The notes beneath the pieces were generated by a model. It made no database searches, was not told the origin of the DNA, and worked only from the letters and a program-made list of their open reading frames with translations. From positions 1-64,000 of the forward strand of contig NZ_LFCV01000001.1 of assembly GCF_001037465.1 (NCBI RefSeq): DNA of 64,000 bases, written 5' to 3'. The position numbers were made by a program, and so were the translations under genes. The stretch is from Xenorhabdus khoisanae. GTDB taxonomy: Bacteria > Pseudomonadota > Gammaproteobacteria > Enterobacterales > Enterobacteriaceae. Of this stretch, positions 17,191-28,000 are shown one piece after another. Positions within the stretch are counted from its first letter, which is position 1. Each line of letters opens with the position of its first letter.

Positions 17191-18464
17191 CCAACAATAT
17201 CTCGACGGACAATTTCTCACACTCTCGTCATATCTCGTTGCTGCTTCTGACTTTGGCTGGTGTTTACACCATCCAAAGCACCATCGGTATGTTTACGTTA
17301 CAAAGCATGCCCGCATTTCTGCGCAGCCACGGTGTTACCCCGGATAAGATAGGGCTGCTTTATCTGTTGATGTTGCCTTGGGCATTCAAATTTCTTTGGG
17401 CTCCCGTTGTGGAACGCTATCGTAAATCAGGCGGGGGGGACACCAACCCCCGCCGCATCATGCTCTGCGGTAATCTGTTAATTGCCCTGCTTTTTGGTTC
17501 GATGTCATTAGCAGAACCTGCCGAACATATGCCGCTGATTATCGCGGCTCTGTTTCTGATTACACTTGTCCTGACTGTAGTCGACACCACCACAGATGGT
17601 CATGCTATCGACCGGTTATCACCACAGCATCGCCCCTGGAGCAATGTCATGCAGGTCGGGGGAAGTTATCTGGGCGCCATTATCGGCAGCGGCCTGTTTT
17701 TATATCTTACTTCACTGTATGGCTGGCATATCGGTGCAGGCATGTTAGTCATCGTGATTCTACTGATGTCACTGCCTATTTTGTTCATTCGGGGATCTCA
17801 GGAAAAGAAAGAGCCGGGTGTTGCAAAAGCTTCGGTAAAACCATCCTTAAAGAATGCATTACGCCGTACTCCGGTTAAACAGGCACTGGTTTTAATACTG
17901 CTATGCATGATTGGCACACGCCTGTCACTCGGTATGTTCTCCCCGTTTTTGGTGGATCGCGGCGTAGATTTAACCCAGCTTGGCATCATTGCTGCCAGTG
18001 GTGGTGCATTAGCCGGATTATCCGGTGTCCTGCTTGGCGGCATCGTGATACGCAAATTAGGTGCCATTCAGACATTATTGGCGCTCATGCTGCTTGAATG
18101 TGTGGTATTAGCCGGTATTTTCTGGCTTGCCCGACAACCAGAAGCGCCTCTATCCCTGCTCTCAGCAGCATACGTCTTCATCACATTAATCACGGCTGCC
18201 AAATTTGTTGCCTTGTATACCCAGATGATGTCTCTGGCAGCAAGCACTCAATCTGGTGTGGATTTTGCGTTGATGCAGTCCGCAGATATGGGCATTGCCA
18301 TCATCTGTTCAATGCTGGGGGGCTTGATCGTGACCAAAGCAAGCTATTCCTCCCTTTTCGCTCTTGCATCACTCTTTACCCTGGCCGGCCTGTTCTGGAC
18401 ATTACGCAAACACCGCGATTTCCAAAAGGGCAATATTCAGAAGGAAAGCACTTATGCTCAGTAA
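17187..18464 (+). CDS. ybtX: YbtX-like MFS transporter
   Basis: Major facilitator superfamily inner-membrane protein of the AmpG/YbtX type, 425 residues with about twelve hydrophobic helices. In Yersinia YbtX is linked to the yersiniabactin locus and has been connected with zinc rather than iron use; its substrate is not settled. Visible features include a helix 2-3 loop with PWAFKFLWAPVVERY near 68 and a conserved DTTTDGHAID near 131. It overlaps fyuA by 4 bases, and its end overlaps the start of ybtP by 11 bases. Confidence 0.88.
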   Translation: MTNNISTDNFSHSRHISLLLLTLAGVYTIQSTIGMFTLQSMPAFLRSHGVTPDKIGLLYLLMLPWAFKFLWAPVVERYRKSGGGDTNPRRIMLCGNLLIALLFGSMSLAEPAEHMPLIIAALFLITLVLTVVDTTTDGHAIDRLSPQHRPWSNVMQVGGSYLGAIIGSGLFLYLTSLYGWHIGAGMLVIVILLMSLPILFIRGSQEKKEPGVAKASVKPSLKNALRRTPVKQALVLILLCMIGTRLSLGMFSPFLVDRGVDLTQLGIIAASGGALAGLSGVLLGGIVIRKLGAIQTLLALMLLECVVLAGIFWLARQPEAPLSLLSAAYVFITLITAAKFVALYTQMMSLAASTQSGVDFALMQSADMGIAIICSMLGGLIVTKASYSSLFALASLFTLAGLFWTLRKHRDFQKGNIQKESTYAQ

Positions 18465-20253
18465 TGACGCTTCTGTTCAGGGCTCACCAGAGCAACGCGC
18501 CGCTGATACTGGCGTCATTAAAGAGTTGTGGACGCTGATGCGCCCCTATCGCACTCTGAGTTACGTCGCGATTGTGCTTGCTATCGTTTCTGCCGGTTTG
18601 CAAATACTACCGGCAGCGGTTGCCGGGCTGATTACCCAATCTATCTATGATGGGCAATATGACACATTACTGAGTTACGGCGTCATGTTATTGGGTTTCA
18701 CTTTTGCCGCCATGTTGACGTTCAGTGGTTCAACGTTTGTTTCTCATTTAATCGCCGCCGACGTTCAGGCTGATGTTCGCCGTAACATCAGCAGTAAGTT
18801 GAAGCTCGTTCCCTTGGGCTTCTTCATGCTGACCGACAGCACCGAAATCAAGAAGATGATGTTAGATGACGTTGAACAGCTTGAAGATGGTATTGCCCAT
18901 ATCATTCCAGAGATGTCAGCAACCTTATTCGGCCCACTGATCGCACTCAGTGTCATGTTAGCCATTGATTGGCGATTAGCATTGGCGGCATTCGCCCCGA
19001 CTTTCGGTGCCTGTTTATTATTCATCTATATTCAGATGAAAGTTCAAACCACTACGCAGCGCTTTTACGCAGCCCAAAATCGTATCGCGTCAACAATGGG
19101 TGAAGTGATCAATGCCATTCCGGTGGTGAAAACCTATTCAGGCGGTAAGGTTGCACTACAGCGAGCCGAAGACGCATTTACCGCCCTGACACGGGTTATC
19201 GATGTTTGGGTTGAGAAAGTGCAGGTCAAATCCAGCCGGTTTTTTGTGCTGTCCAGCGCTAATCTGTTGTTTGTGCTTCCTTTGGCCGTCTGGTTATTTA
19301 ACCGACAAGAAATTACTTTATTTGAGTTCACTTTCTTTATTCTGGCTGCGATGGCATTTGGCAATATTGCCTCATCCATGTTTTCTGTCATGACTCGTTT
19401 ACAACAGCAAGAAGCATTAATCACGCGCTATCGTTGGTTGATGAATCAACCTGAACTCGCGCCATGTACTCAGAGCCAAACGCCTGCCGATCATAGCATT
19501 ACGTTGCATAACGTCAGTTTCGCCTATCAGGATGAACAGGATAATGTATTAAATAACATCTCGTTTTCCATACCTGCCGGAAATTCACTGGCTCTGGTGG
19601 GCGCCAGTGGTTCTGGTAAATCCACAGTCGCCAGCCTGATCGCCCGGCTCTGGGACCCACAACAAGGCAAAATTACAGTTGGCGGCGTTGATATCCGCAA
19701 TATGGATGAAACAACCCTGCGTAATCACATCTCTTTTGTGTTCCAGCGGGTATTTCTGTTCAACGATACGATAGCCAATAACATACGATTAGCCCGTCCT
19801 GATGCTTCACTCGCTGAAGTTGAAGCCGCCGCCGTCGCAGCACAAGCGCATCAATTTATCCAGCAATTGCCACAAGGCTATGACACCGTGCTTAACAACG
19901 GTATCAGCCTGTCTGTAGGGGAAAAACAGCGTATCGCGGTTGCCGCCGCTATTCTGAAAAATGCGCCAATTCTTGTCCTGGATGAAGCCACGGCTTATGC
20001 CGATCCTGAATGTGAGAAAGAGATGCAACAAGCACTCAACGCATTATGCCGTACCAAGACAGGCCGCCATAAGACAGTGATTGTTATTGCCCATCGCCTG
20101 CCAACTGTCCGCCATCTTGATCACATACTGGTCTTGGATAAAGGACAAATCATTGAGCAAGGAACCCATGATGAACTGGTCGCACAACAAGGCGCATATG
20201 CCAGACAGTGGGCGGCCTGGCGAGGCAGAAATACAGGAACAGGAGTAAATTAA
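18454..20253 (+). CDS. ybtP: YbtP-like ABC transporter (fused permease-ATPase)
   Basis: Inner-membrane half-transporter of the exporter-type ABC fold that functions with YbtQ in uptake of the ferric siderophore. The 599-residue protein has a six-helix membrane domain (about 25-325). The ATPase domain has Walker A GASGSGKST near 387, the Q-loop VFQRVF near 429, a signature LSVGEKQR near 487 (LSGGE in most families), Walker B ILVLDEAT near 507 and H-loop IAHRL. ATG 18454 is chosen for its upstream AGAAGGAAAG; longer frames run back into ybtX. The gene is 2 bases from ybtQ. Confidence 0.92.
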   Translation: MLSNDASVQGSPEQRAADTGVIKELWTLMRPYRTLSYVAIVLAIVSAGLQILPAAVAGLITQSIYDGQYDTLLSYGVMLLGFTFAAMLTFSGSTFVSHLIAADVQADVRRNISSKLKLVPLGFFMLTDSTEIKKMMLDDVEQLEDGIAHIIPEMSATLFGPLIALSVMLAIDWRLALAAFAPTFGACLLFIYIQMKVQTTTQRFYAAQNRIASTMGEVINAIPVVKTYSGGKVALQRAEDAFTALTRVIDVWVEKVQVKSSRFFVLSSANLLFVLPLAVWLFNRQEITLFEFTFFILAAMAFGNIASSMFSVMTRLQQQEALITRYRWLMNQPELAPCTQSQTPADHSITLHNVSFAYQDEQDNVLNNISFSIPAGNSLALVGASGSGKSTVASLIARLWDPQQGKITVGGVDIRNMDETTLRNHISFVFQRVFLFNDTIANNIRLARPDASLAEVEAAAVAAQAHQFIQQLPQGYDTVLNNGISLSVGEKQRIAVAAAILKNAPILVLDEATAYADPECEKEMQQALNALCRTKTGRHKTVIVIAHRLPTVRHLDHILVLDKGQIIEQGTHDELVAQQGAYARQWAAWRGRNTGTGVN

Positions 20254-20255
20254 TC

Positions 20256-22037
20256 ATGGGATTATTTAATCGCCTCCGGCAACACCTGCCACCAAAACTA
20301 CAACAAGTTTGGTTCCGTGGGTTGTTATATAAGCAATTTGATACCATTGCGATTATGGCCCAACTGGCTATCGCTGCCTGGGCTATTACTCATTTAGACA
20401 AAAGTGGCGGGGAAAGTGGCAACGGTATGCTGCCACTGATTACTCTGACATTATTGGTTATTTTGCTATTGCTGCGGTTCGCTTTTATGACTCGCGCATT
20501 ACGTAAACTCACCATCGCCGCTTATGGACTGGGCATCGAGATCCGTCGCACTTTGCTACAACGGCTTGTTGGTATGTCCGTAGCGACCATTCGGGGCTTA
20601 AGTGCCGGAAAAATAGCGCTGACGTTATCCGAAGATGTGCAATGGCAGGAAAATCAGTCAGCCTATACCACGCCACAAATTGTCTGCCAGATTATGATGC
20701 TGGCCCTTATCTATCTGGCTTTATTCTGGTTCGATTGGGTTGTTGCAGGCAGTGCACTCTTGGTATTGACGGTCGGACTACTCATCTTGGTCGCTATCCG
20801 TCAAAAACTCAATGAAATACTGCGCAGGCGGGCAGCGATGATGGCTGATGTATCCGAGGCGATCGTAGAATACGCTCAAGGCATGGCCTTTATCCGCGCG
20901 GCCGCGGCGACGACAACGGTTGAGCAACGTTTTGACCGAGAAATTGAGCAAATGCGTGTTGCATTCCGCCGTGGCATATTCAAAAGCATACCGCTACTGA
21001 GCCTGTTCTACATCGTCATTGATACCAGCGTGGTGGTTGGCATTCTGGCCGGCGCTCTGCGCTTTACTGCACCGGAAGCTCTCACACTTCCAGAGATGCT
21101 CATCACGATCCTGCTGTTGTTTGCCACGATTACCCCTCTGCGCGGGATTATTCCCCTGATCAATGTGACTGCATTGACACAAGTCGGCGAAACACATATT
21201 GCAGAGATAGAAGCAGTTGCAACGCAAGTTTCCGGGCCACTGGCAGCACCAATCCAATATGATGTTGAAGTTAATAACATCTCATTCAGCTATTCAGGCA
21301 CTAACCAACCCGCTATCCAAAACGTTTCATTCTATGCGCCACAAGGCAGCATGACCGCCATTGTGGGACCAAGCGGCAGTGGTAAATCTACACTGGCCTA
21401 TTTATTGCTCTCTTTCTATCAACTGGATAAAGGTGAAATTCGTCTGGGCGGGAATAATATCCATCATTACCAGACTCAGGCACTGTATGACACCGTGACA
21501 ATGGTGTTCCAGGAAACGGCGCTCTTTCAGGATACTGTCGCGAATAATCTCCGTTTGGGTAATCCCAATGCAACGCAATCGGAGCTGGAACAGGCTGCCC
21601 GCCTTGCCAATATTCACGACACGATTATGGCCTTACCACAAGGATACGATACGCCTTTAGGTGTGGATGGCGGTACGTTGTCTGGTGGTGAGCGTCAACG
21701 GCTTGCGATTGCCCGCGCTATGCTAAAACAGTCTCCCGTCTTATTTCTGGACGAAGCAACCGCTTCTCTGGACCCCGAAAATGAGCGATTGATACAAGAA
21801 GCGTTTGATTCTCTTACCCAGAACAAAACGGTCTTTGTTATTGCCCATCGGTTAAGCACGATAACCCGCGCTGATCAAATATTGGTGATGGATCATGGGC
21901 ATCTTTGTGATAGCGGCACCCATGATGAATTACTGAAACGTTGCCCGCTTTATCAGTCCCTTTGGAAAAATCACCTTGGTTCAGAAGAGCATTGGCACTT
22001 AAACCCGAATTGGTATCTACACCCGAATAAGGTGTAG
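20256..22037 (+). CDS. ybtQ: YbtQ-like ABC transporter (fused permease-ATPase)
   Basis: Partner of YbtP. The 593-residue protein has a six-helix membrane domain and an ATPase domain with Walker A GPSGSGKST near 373, VFQETAL near 415, signature LSGGERQR near 475, Walker B VLFLDEAT near 494 and IAHRLST near 528. ATG 20256 follows AGGAACAGGAG at 20235-20245. A heterodimer is likely because the two genes are adjacent, and the signature of YbtP is degenerate while this one is canonical. It is followed after 58 bases by irp2, with no clear terminator between. Confidence 0.92.
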   Translation: MGLFNRLRQHLPPKLQQVWFRGLLYKQFDTIAIMAQLAIAAWAITHLDKSGGESGNGMLPLITLTLLVILLLLRFAFMTRALRKLTIAAYGLGIEIRRTLLQRLVGMSVATIRGLSAGKIALTLSEDVQWQENQSAYTTPQIVCQIMMLALIYLALFWFDWVVAGSALLVLTVGLLILVAIRQKLNEILRRRAAMMADVSEAIVEYAQGMAFIRAAAATTTVEQRFDREIEQMRVAFRRGIFKSIPLLSLFYIVIDTSVVVGILAGALRFTAPEALTLPEMLITILLLFATITPLRGIIPLINVTALTQVGETHIAEIEAVATQVSGPLAAPIQYDVEVNNISFSYSGTNQPAIQNVSFYAPQGSMTAIVGPSGSGKSTLAYLLLSFYQLDKGEIRLGGNNIHHYQTQALYDTVTMVFQETALFQDTVANNLRLGNPNATQSELEQAARLANIHDTIMALPQGYDTPLGVDGGTLSGGERQRLAIARAMLKQSPVLFLDEATASLDPENERLIQEAFDSLTQNKTVFVIAHRLSTITRADQILVMDHGHLCDSGTHDELLKRCPLYQSLWKNHLGSEEHWHLNPNWYLHPNKV

Positions 22038-22095
22038 GTGTAACCCACCCATTCTTTGACTTATTACGTTACTGCCATTTTTATAGGATTTCTTC

Positions 22096-25000
22096 ATGCA
22101 CACTGACTCTCTCTCTCCTGATTCACTGCGTCAGCTTATATCTGGCCTGTTGAATCAAAAAAATATTCTGGTGGGCGATAACGACGATTTAATTCGCAGT
22201 GGACTGGACTCAATGCAAATAATGGCTCTGCTAAACCAGTTTAGACGCCAAGGGCATCGGGTTACATTGCGTGAGCTTTACCAAAAGCCAACACTGCACG
22301 ATTGGAGTCAGCTTCTGCAACGCGATACCCCTATTGCTCAAACAGTACCCCAAGAAGCAACGCCACAGCCACTGATTGCAGATGCCCGACCCTTCCCATT
22401 GACGGCAGTGCAACATGCTTATTTTGTCGGGCGTTCACCAGAACAAACGTTGGGGGGAGTAAGTTGCCACCTGTATCAGGAATTTGATGGCATTGGGTTG
22501 AAGCCTGAACAGTTGGAAGCCGCTATTCATGCGCTGATTCAGCGACATCCAATGCTACGTGTCCGTTTTTTGCCGGATGGTCGTCAACAAGGTATGACCC
22601 GTGCTTACTGGAAAAAATTAACTGTTCACGATTTGCGTAACCTACCAGTTAATGAACAGCGACAAGCACTGGACGACATACGTGAGGAACTGAGCCATCG
22701 GGTATTACAGGTTGAAAAAGGAGAGACTTTCGATATTCAACTGAGCCTGCTTGGTGATAATCAACATCGGCTGCATGCTAATATCGATCTGCTGGTCATG
22801 GATGCCGCCAGTTTTAGTCAGTTCTTCACTGAACTCGCGGCATTAATTGCCAAGCGCAGTTTACCTGTAATTGCTTCTGACTATGATTTTTGCAGCTATC
22901 TGACACAATATCAGGCCCAATTTAAGCAAGCCCGACAGGAAGCAGAAGCATTCTGGCGTAATCGGTTAGACGATTTGCCACTTGCTCCTCAGCTTCCTCT
23001 GGCCCGGGAGCCTTCCTTAATAAAAAACGTCCGGATTCAGCGCAGATGTTTTCGTTTGTCCCCTGAACATTGGAAACGTTTTAAGCAACTTGCCCAACAA
23101 AACGGTGTGACGCCAACGATGGCGTTAGCGACCGCATTTGCCGCTTTATTGTGCCGTTGGAGCAATACAACACAGGATGACGCAACACGTTTGTTGTTCA
23201 ATTTAACGCTATTTGACAGATCCCCGCTGCATAGCGCGGTTGACAATATGTTAGCTGATTTTACCAACATCCTGCTGTTGGATATTCCCGGTGATCATTT
23301 ACCGTTCTGCCAACTGGCTCAGAATGCACAGGCAACCTTTGCCGAAGCCTACGAACATCGTCACTGGTCTGGTATAGAAGTTCTGCGTGAACTCAAAAAA
23401 CGGGGTAACCACCCACACGGCGCGCCAATTGTGTTTACCAGCAATTTAGGCCGGCCTTTATATGGTGAAAATACCCGTGATGTTCTGGGAAAACCAAGTT
23501 GGGGAAGATCACAAACACCGCAGGTATGGCTGGATTTCGTCGTCTTTGAACATAAAAACTCACTGAATATTCAGTGGGATAGTAACGATGAACTCTTCCC
23601 TGATGGTTTAATGGATACCTTATTCGCTGCCTATCAGGGGCTTATTGAGCATCTGACAGAAAACGCCGGGCAGTGGAATGAAACACTGCCGGATCTGATG
23701 CCTGAATCGCAATACCATCTGCGACACCAAATCAATAATACGGCTGAACCACTACCCAATGCCCTGCTGCATGAGGGTGTGTTCAGGCAAGCAGAATGCA
23801 CACCCAATGCGGTTGCTTTGGTAACTCATGATAAAAAAATGAGTTATGGCGAATTAAGTTTAGCTGCCCGCCGATTAGCCACCGTGCTGCAAAAAATGCC
23901 GGTTATGCCGGGAGACCGTGTTGCCGTTAGCATGGAAAAGGGCATCGGACAAATTGTGGCGGTATTGGCAATCCTTTATGTCGGCGGTATTTACGTTCCG
24001 GTTCCTGTTGATCAGCCATTAAACCGACGCCGTGCTATCTGTGAAAGTGCCGGGATCAATGTCGTTATCATTGATTCTGAACAGCAAAATGAAGCTTGGT
24101 CACAAGATGTACACTGCATTTTCTGGCATCAGGATGAGCAATTACTGCCTTTAGCAAACATGGCTGAACGTGCTGTGACCGATCCGGCTTATATCATCTA
24201 TACCTCCGGCTCAACCGGAATGCCAAAAGGCGTGGTTATCAGCCATCAAAGCGCTCTCAATACCTGTCTGGACATCAATCGCCGTCATCAGGTCCACAGT
24301 CGTGATCGGTTACTGGCACTCTCTGCCCTGCATTTCGATCTCTCGGTTTATGACATTTTTGGCATTCTCAGTGCCGGAGGGGCGCTGGTATTAATTAGAG
24401 AAACCCAGCGCCGTGACCCGTCAACCTGGGAAATGCTGATCAAACATCATCACGTTACGTTGTGGAACAGCGTGCCGGCGCTGTTTGATATGTTACTGAC
24501 TTATTGTGAGGGCATGGAGGTCGATGCACCGAAAACCCTTCGTACCGTCATGTTGTCCGGGGATTGGATCGGATTGTCATTGCCTGGGCGTTACCGTGCG
24601 TTCAACCCTGATGGCGTGTTAAGTGCAATGGGGGGCGCAACGGAAGCCGCTATCTGGTCGAATGAATATATCGTCAAAGAAGTTGAAACACAGTGGCGCT
24701 CTATTCCTTATGGTTATCCTTTAGCAAACCAGCGTTACCGTGTCGTTGGTGAAAATGGGCGTGATTGCCCGGACTGGGTTGTCGGTGAACTTTGGATTGG
24801 TGGTGCGGGTGTCGCATTAGGCTATTTTAATGATGAAGAACGCACTTCCGCTCAATTCGTCACCTATCAGGGAGAGCGCTGGTATCGAACCGGTGATCTG
24901 GGTTGTTACCATCCCGAAGGCTGGCTTGAATTTATCGGACGCCGCGATAACCAAGTCAAAATCGGGGGATATCGAATTGAGCTGGGAGAAATTGATGCAG

Positions 25001-28000
25001 CCCTCAATCAAATCATGGGCATCAGTAAAGGAGTTGCCTTAACCAGCGGTGAAAAAGAGAAATCATTGGTGGCATTCCTTGAGTTGGAAGGTAATGCGTT
25101 ATGCCAACGTGTAAATCGTGCTCCGCAGTTGCCTGCAAACTATCGTGATCTGTTTCCTGCAATGCAGGCTGTCACCCATGATCACAATAACAGTGAACAT
25201 CAAACTGCAATATTTTTGCTGGAACATTTATCCCGCCACGGTATTACGTTTGCTTCACCGCAATCGCTCACCGATTGTCTGAAACATTACCAGCCTCAAG
25301 CGGAATATCATGGCTGGTTTGCCCGTATGTTGGCGTATCTTTGCCAATGCCATTATTTGGTTGAAAAGACGCAATTGGTTGAAACAGCACATCACGCATA
25401 TCAGGCTGTTCTGCCACCCTCTTCATTCAATCATGAAGCAGGATACATCCCGGAGCGCTGGCATTCTATTCTGCGTAATATTCTTACCGGACAACAATCG
25501 GCAGTAACGTTACTGGATGATTCGCAATTTGCACCGGAACAACAGCTTTTTGCGCTACCCGAAACCCAGCAATGGCTGGCAGGATTAAAACAGGTAATCA
25601 TTGCCCTCTCCCAACGCTTACAACGCCCTGTTACTTTGATGGAGTTCGACGCCCGCAGCGGCCTTTGTGCTCAGTGGCTGGCAGAACACGTTACTGACCA
25701 GCATTTGTCTTATCTCGGCTTTGAACGCTCTCAGGCCCTGATGAATCAGATGCAAACACGGTTACGTAATTATACTCACGCATCAGTACAGTATTGGTCA
25801 AAAAAAGGCTGGCCTGAACAAATTCCTGAGTCGCTACAGCATCAGGCAGATATTATCCTGCTAAACAATGTATTGCACCGCGAGGAAGATCCTGCAAGTT
25901 GCCTCAACGCATTAATCCCTCTGGCACAATCAGGCGCGTTGGTATTGGCAATGGAATTGCAACAAGCATCGCCTGTCTCTCTGATCACAACTGAGCTGCT
26001 CTCACCTCACGGTATTCAACTGCGCTCTGCATCACAGTGGTTATCGCTTCTTCCACTTCAGGCAGAAACCCCCATTACCGTTGGTAATCTTAATGTGTTG
26101 TTGATGCAATCCAGTGACAGTGTTGCTATTCCTGATCGAGAAAAAATTAAATCTGTACTGGCACAACATTTGCCGGGATATATGATCCCACAACGCTTAC
26201 ATGTGATTCCTCGTCTGCCCCTGACCCCTAACGGCAAAATTGATCGCAAGGCACTGGCACAAAACTTGCAGTCCGCGACAAAAACAGAAGTGCCGCATCA
26301 GAATGAAACTACCTTGTTGAATACGGTGGAACAAACCGTTGCCGACATTTGGCAACGCCTGCTGAATGCGGAACAATTAAGTCGTCACTGCGACTTTTTC
26401 CAACTTGGCGGTGATAGTCTTTTAGCTACACGTTTGATTGGTGAACTGGCACAACAAGGTCTTAAAGGCGAACTCAGTCACCTGTTCCGTCACCCGCAAT
26501 TAGCAGCGTTCGCTTCTACACTTGTTCCTCTGTCTGAAACTTCATCAGAAGCGTACTCAACATCAGCAGAACAAGATGAATATCAGCCTTTCCCGTTAAC
26601 CGAAGTTCAGCAAGCTTATCTGGTCGGGCGTCATTCTGGTTTTACCCTGAGTGGCGTTGGTGCGCATTTCTTTATCGAATACCGGATAGAGCAGTTAGAT
26701 ATTCAGCGCCTGAATCGAGTGTTAAATCGCCTGATCCAGCGCCATCCTGTGCTGAGAACGGTTGTTATCAACGGACAGCAACAGATATTGAAAGATGTTC
26801 CAATATTCTCAGTCAGACAACACCAATTTACTGATATTACTGAAGCAGACACATTACGCGAACGTCTGTCACATCAGATATTAGATGCCAGCCACTGGCC
26901 TGTGTTCGATTTCCAGCTTGCACAAGACAACAGCCTTGTCTCCCGGCTATTTGTCAGTCTGGATAATTTGCTGTTAGACGGGTTGAGCATGCAGATATTG
27001 CTGGCTGAATTAGAACAGTTATATCTCGACGAGCAACGTGAGTTGCCGCCTTTGAAAGTCACATTCAGGGATTGTGTGCTACGCCAGCAAAAAACGCCGG
27101 CCCATCAGGGTTCACTACAATATTGGCAGGAGCAAGTGAAAACATTACCACTGGCTCCGCAATTGCCATTGCGTGTTGCACCGGAACATGTTCAATCCCC
27201 GCGTTTTGTGCGTTATAGCGATCGTTTATCTGCACATGAATGGAATCAGCTAAAGCAATATGCTGCTCTCCATCAGATAACCCCTTCTGCACTTTTAATT
27301 TCAGCTTACGCGGCTGTTCTGTCTGCATTCAGCACCAGACCGGAGTTAACCCTCAATCTTACCCTTTTCGATCGTCCGCATTGGCATGAAGACATTAATC
27401 ACATTCTGGGTGATTTCACTTCACTGTCACTACTGGCGTGGCGCCCGGAAAACAATTGGTTATCAAGCGCACGTCGGCTGCAACAACAGTTATGGCAGGA
27501 TCTGGATCACCGTCATATTTCAGCCATCAGAGTGATGCGTGAACTGGCGCAACAACGTGGCCCCGATGCGGCCGTGATGCCGGTCGTTTTCACCAGTGCT
27601 TTGGGAACCCATGAAGGGCAATTCCTTTCACATTCATCATGGATGAAACCGGTTTGGGGTATCTCGCAAACGCCACAAATCTGGCTGGATCATCAGGTTT
27701 ACGAATCTGACAATGAACTCTGCCTGAACTGGGATGCTGTCGAGGCATTATTTGAACCGCACCAATTAAAAAACATGTTCAACAGCTATATCGCGCTATT
27801 GCGTACCCTCGCTGCACAACCAGAAAGTTGGCATTCAGCATTGGAACAACTGATGCCACGTCAGCAATGCACAAATCCTTTCAAACCGGTTGAAGATAAC
27901 GCTTCTGCGGTTATTGCGCCATCACCCCGTTCGGAAGGATTCAATCCGACGCTATGCAGCAAAACATGCAGCGAGATTCAACGCCTGTTTTTAGCCGTAA

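Noticed and set aside
18364-18453. Upstream extension of ybtP into ybtX
   Set aside because: The added 30 residues are the ybtX sequence in another frame; AGAAGGAAAG precedes ATG 18454.
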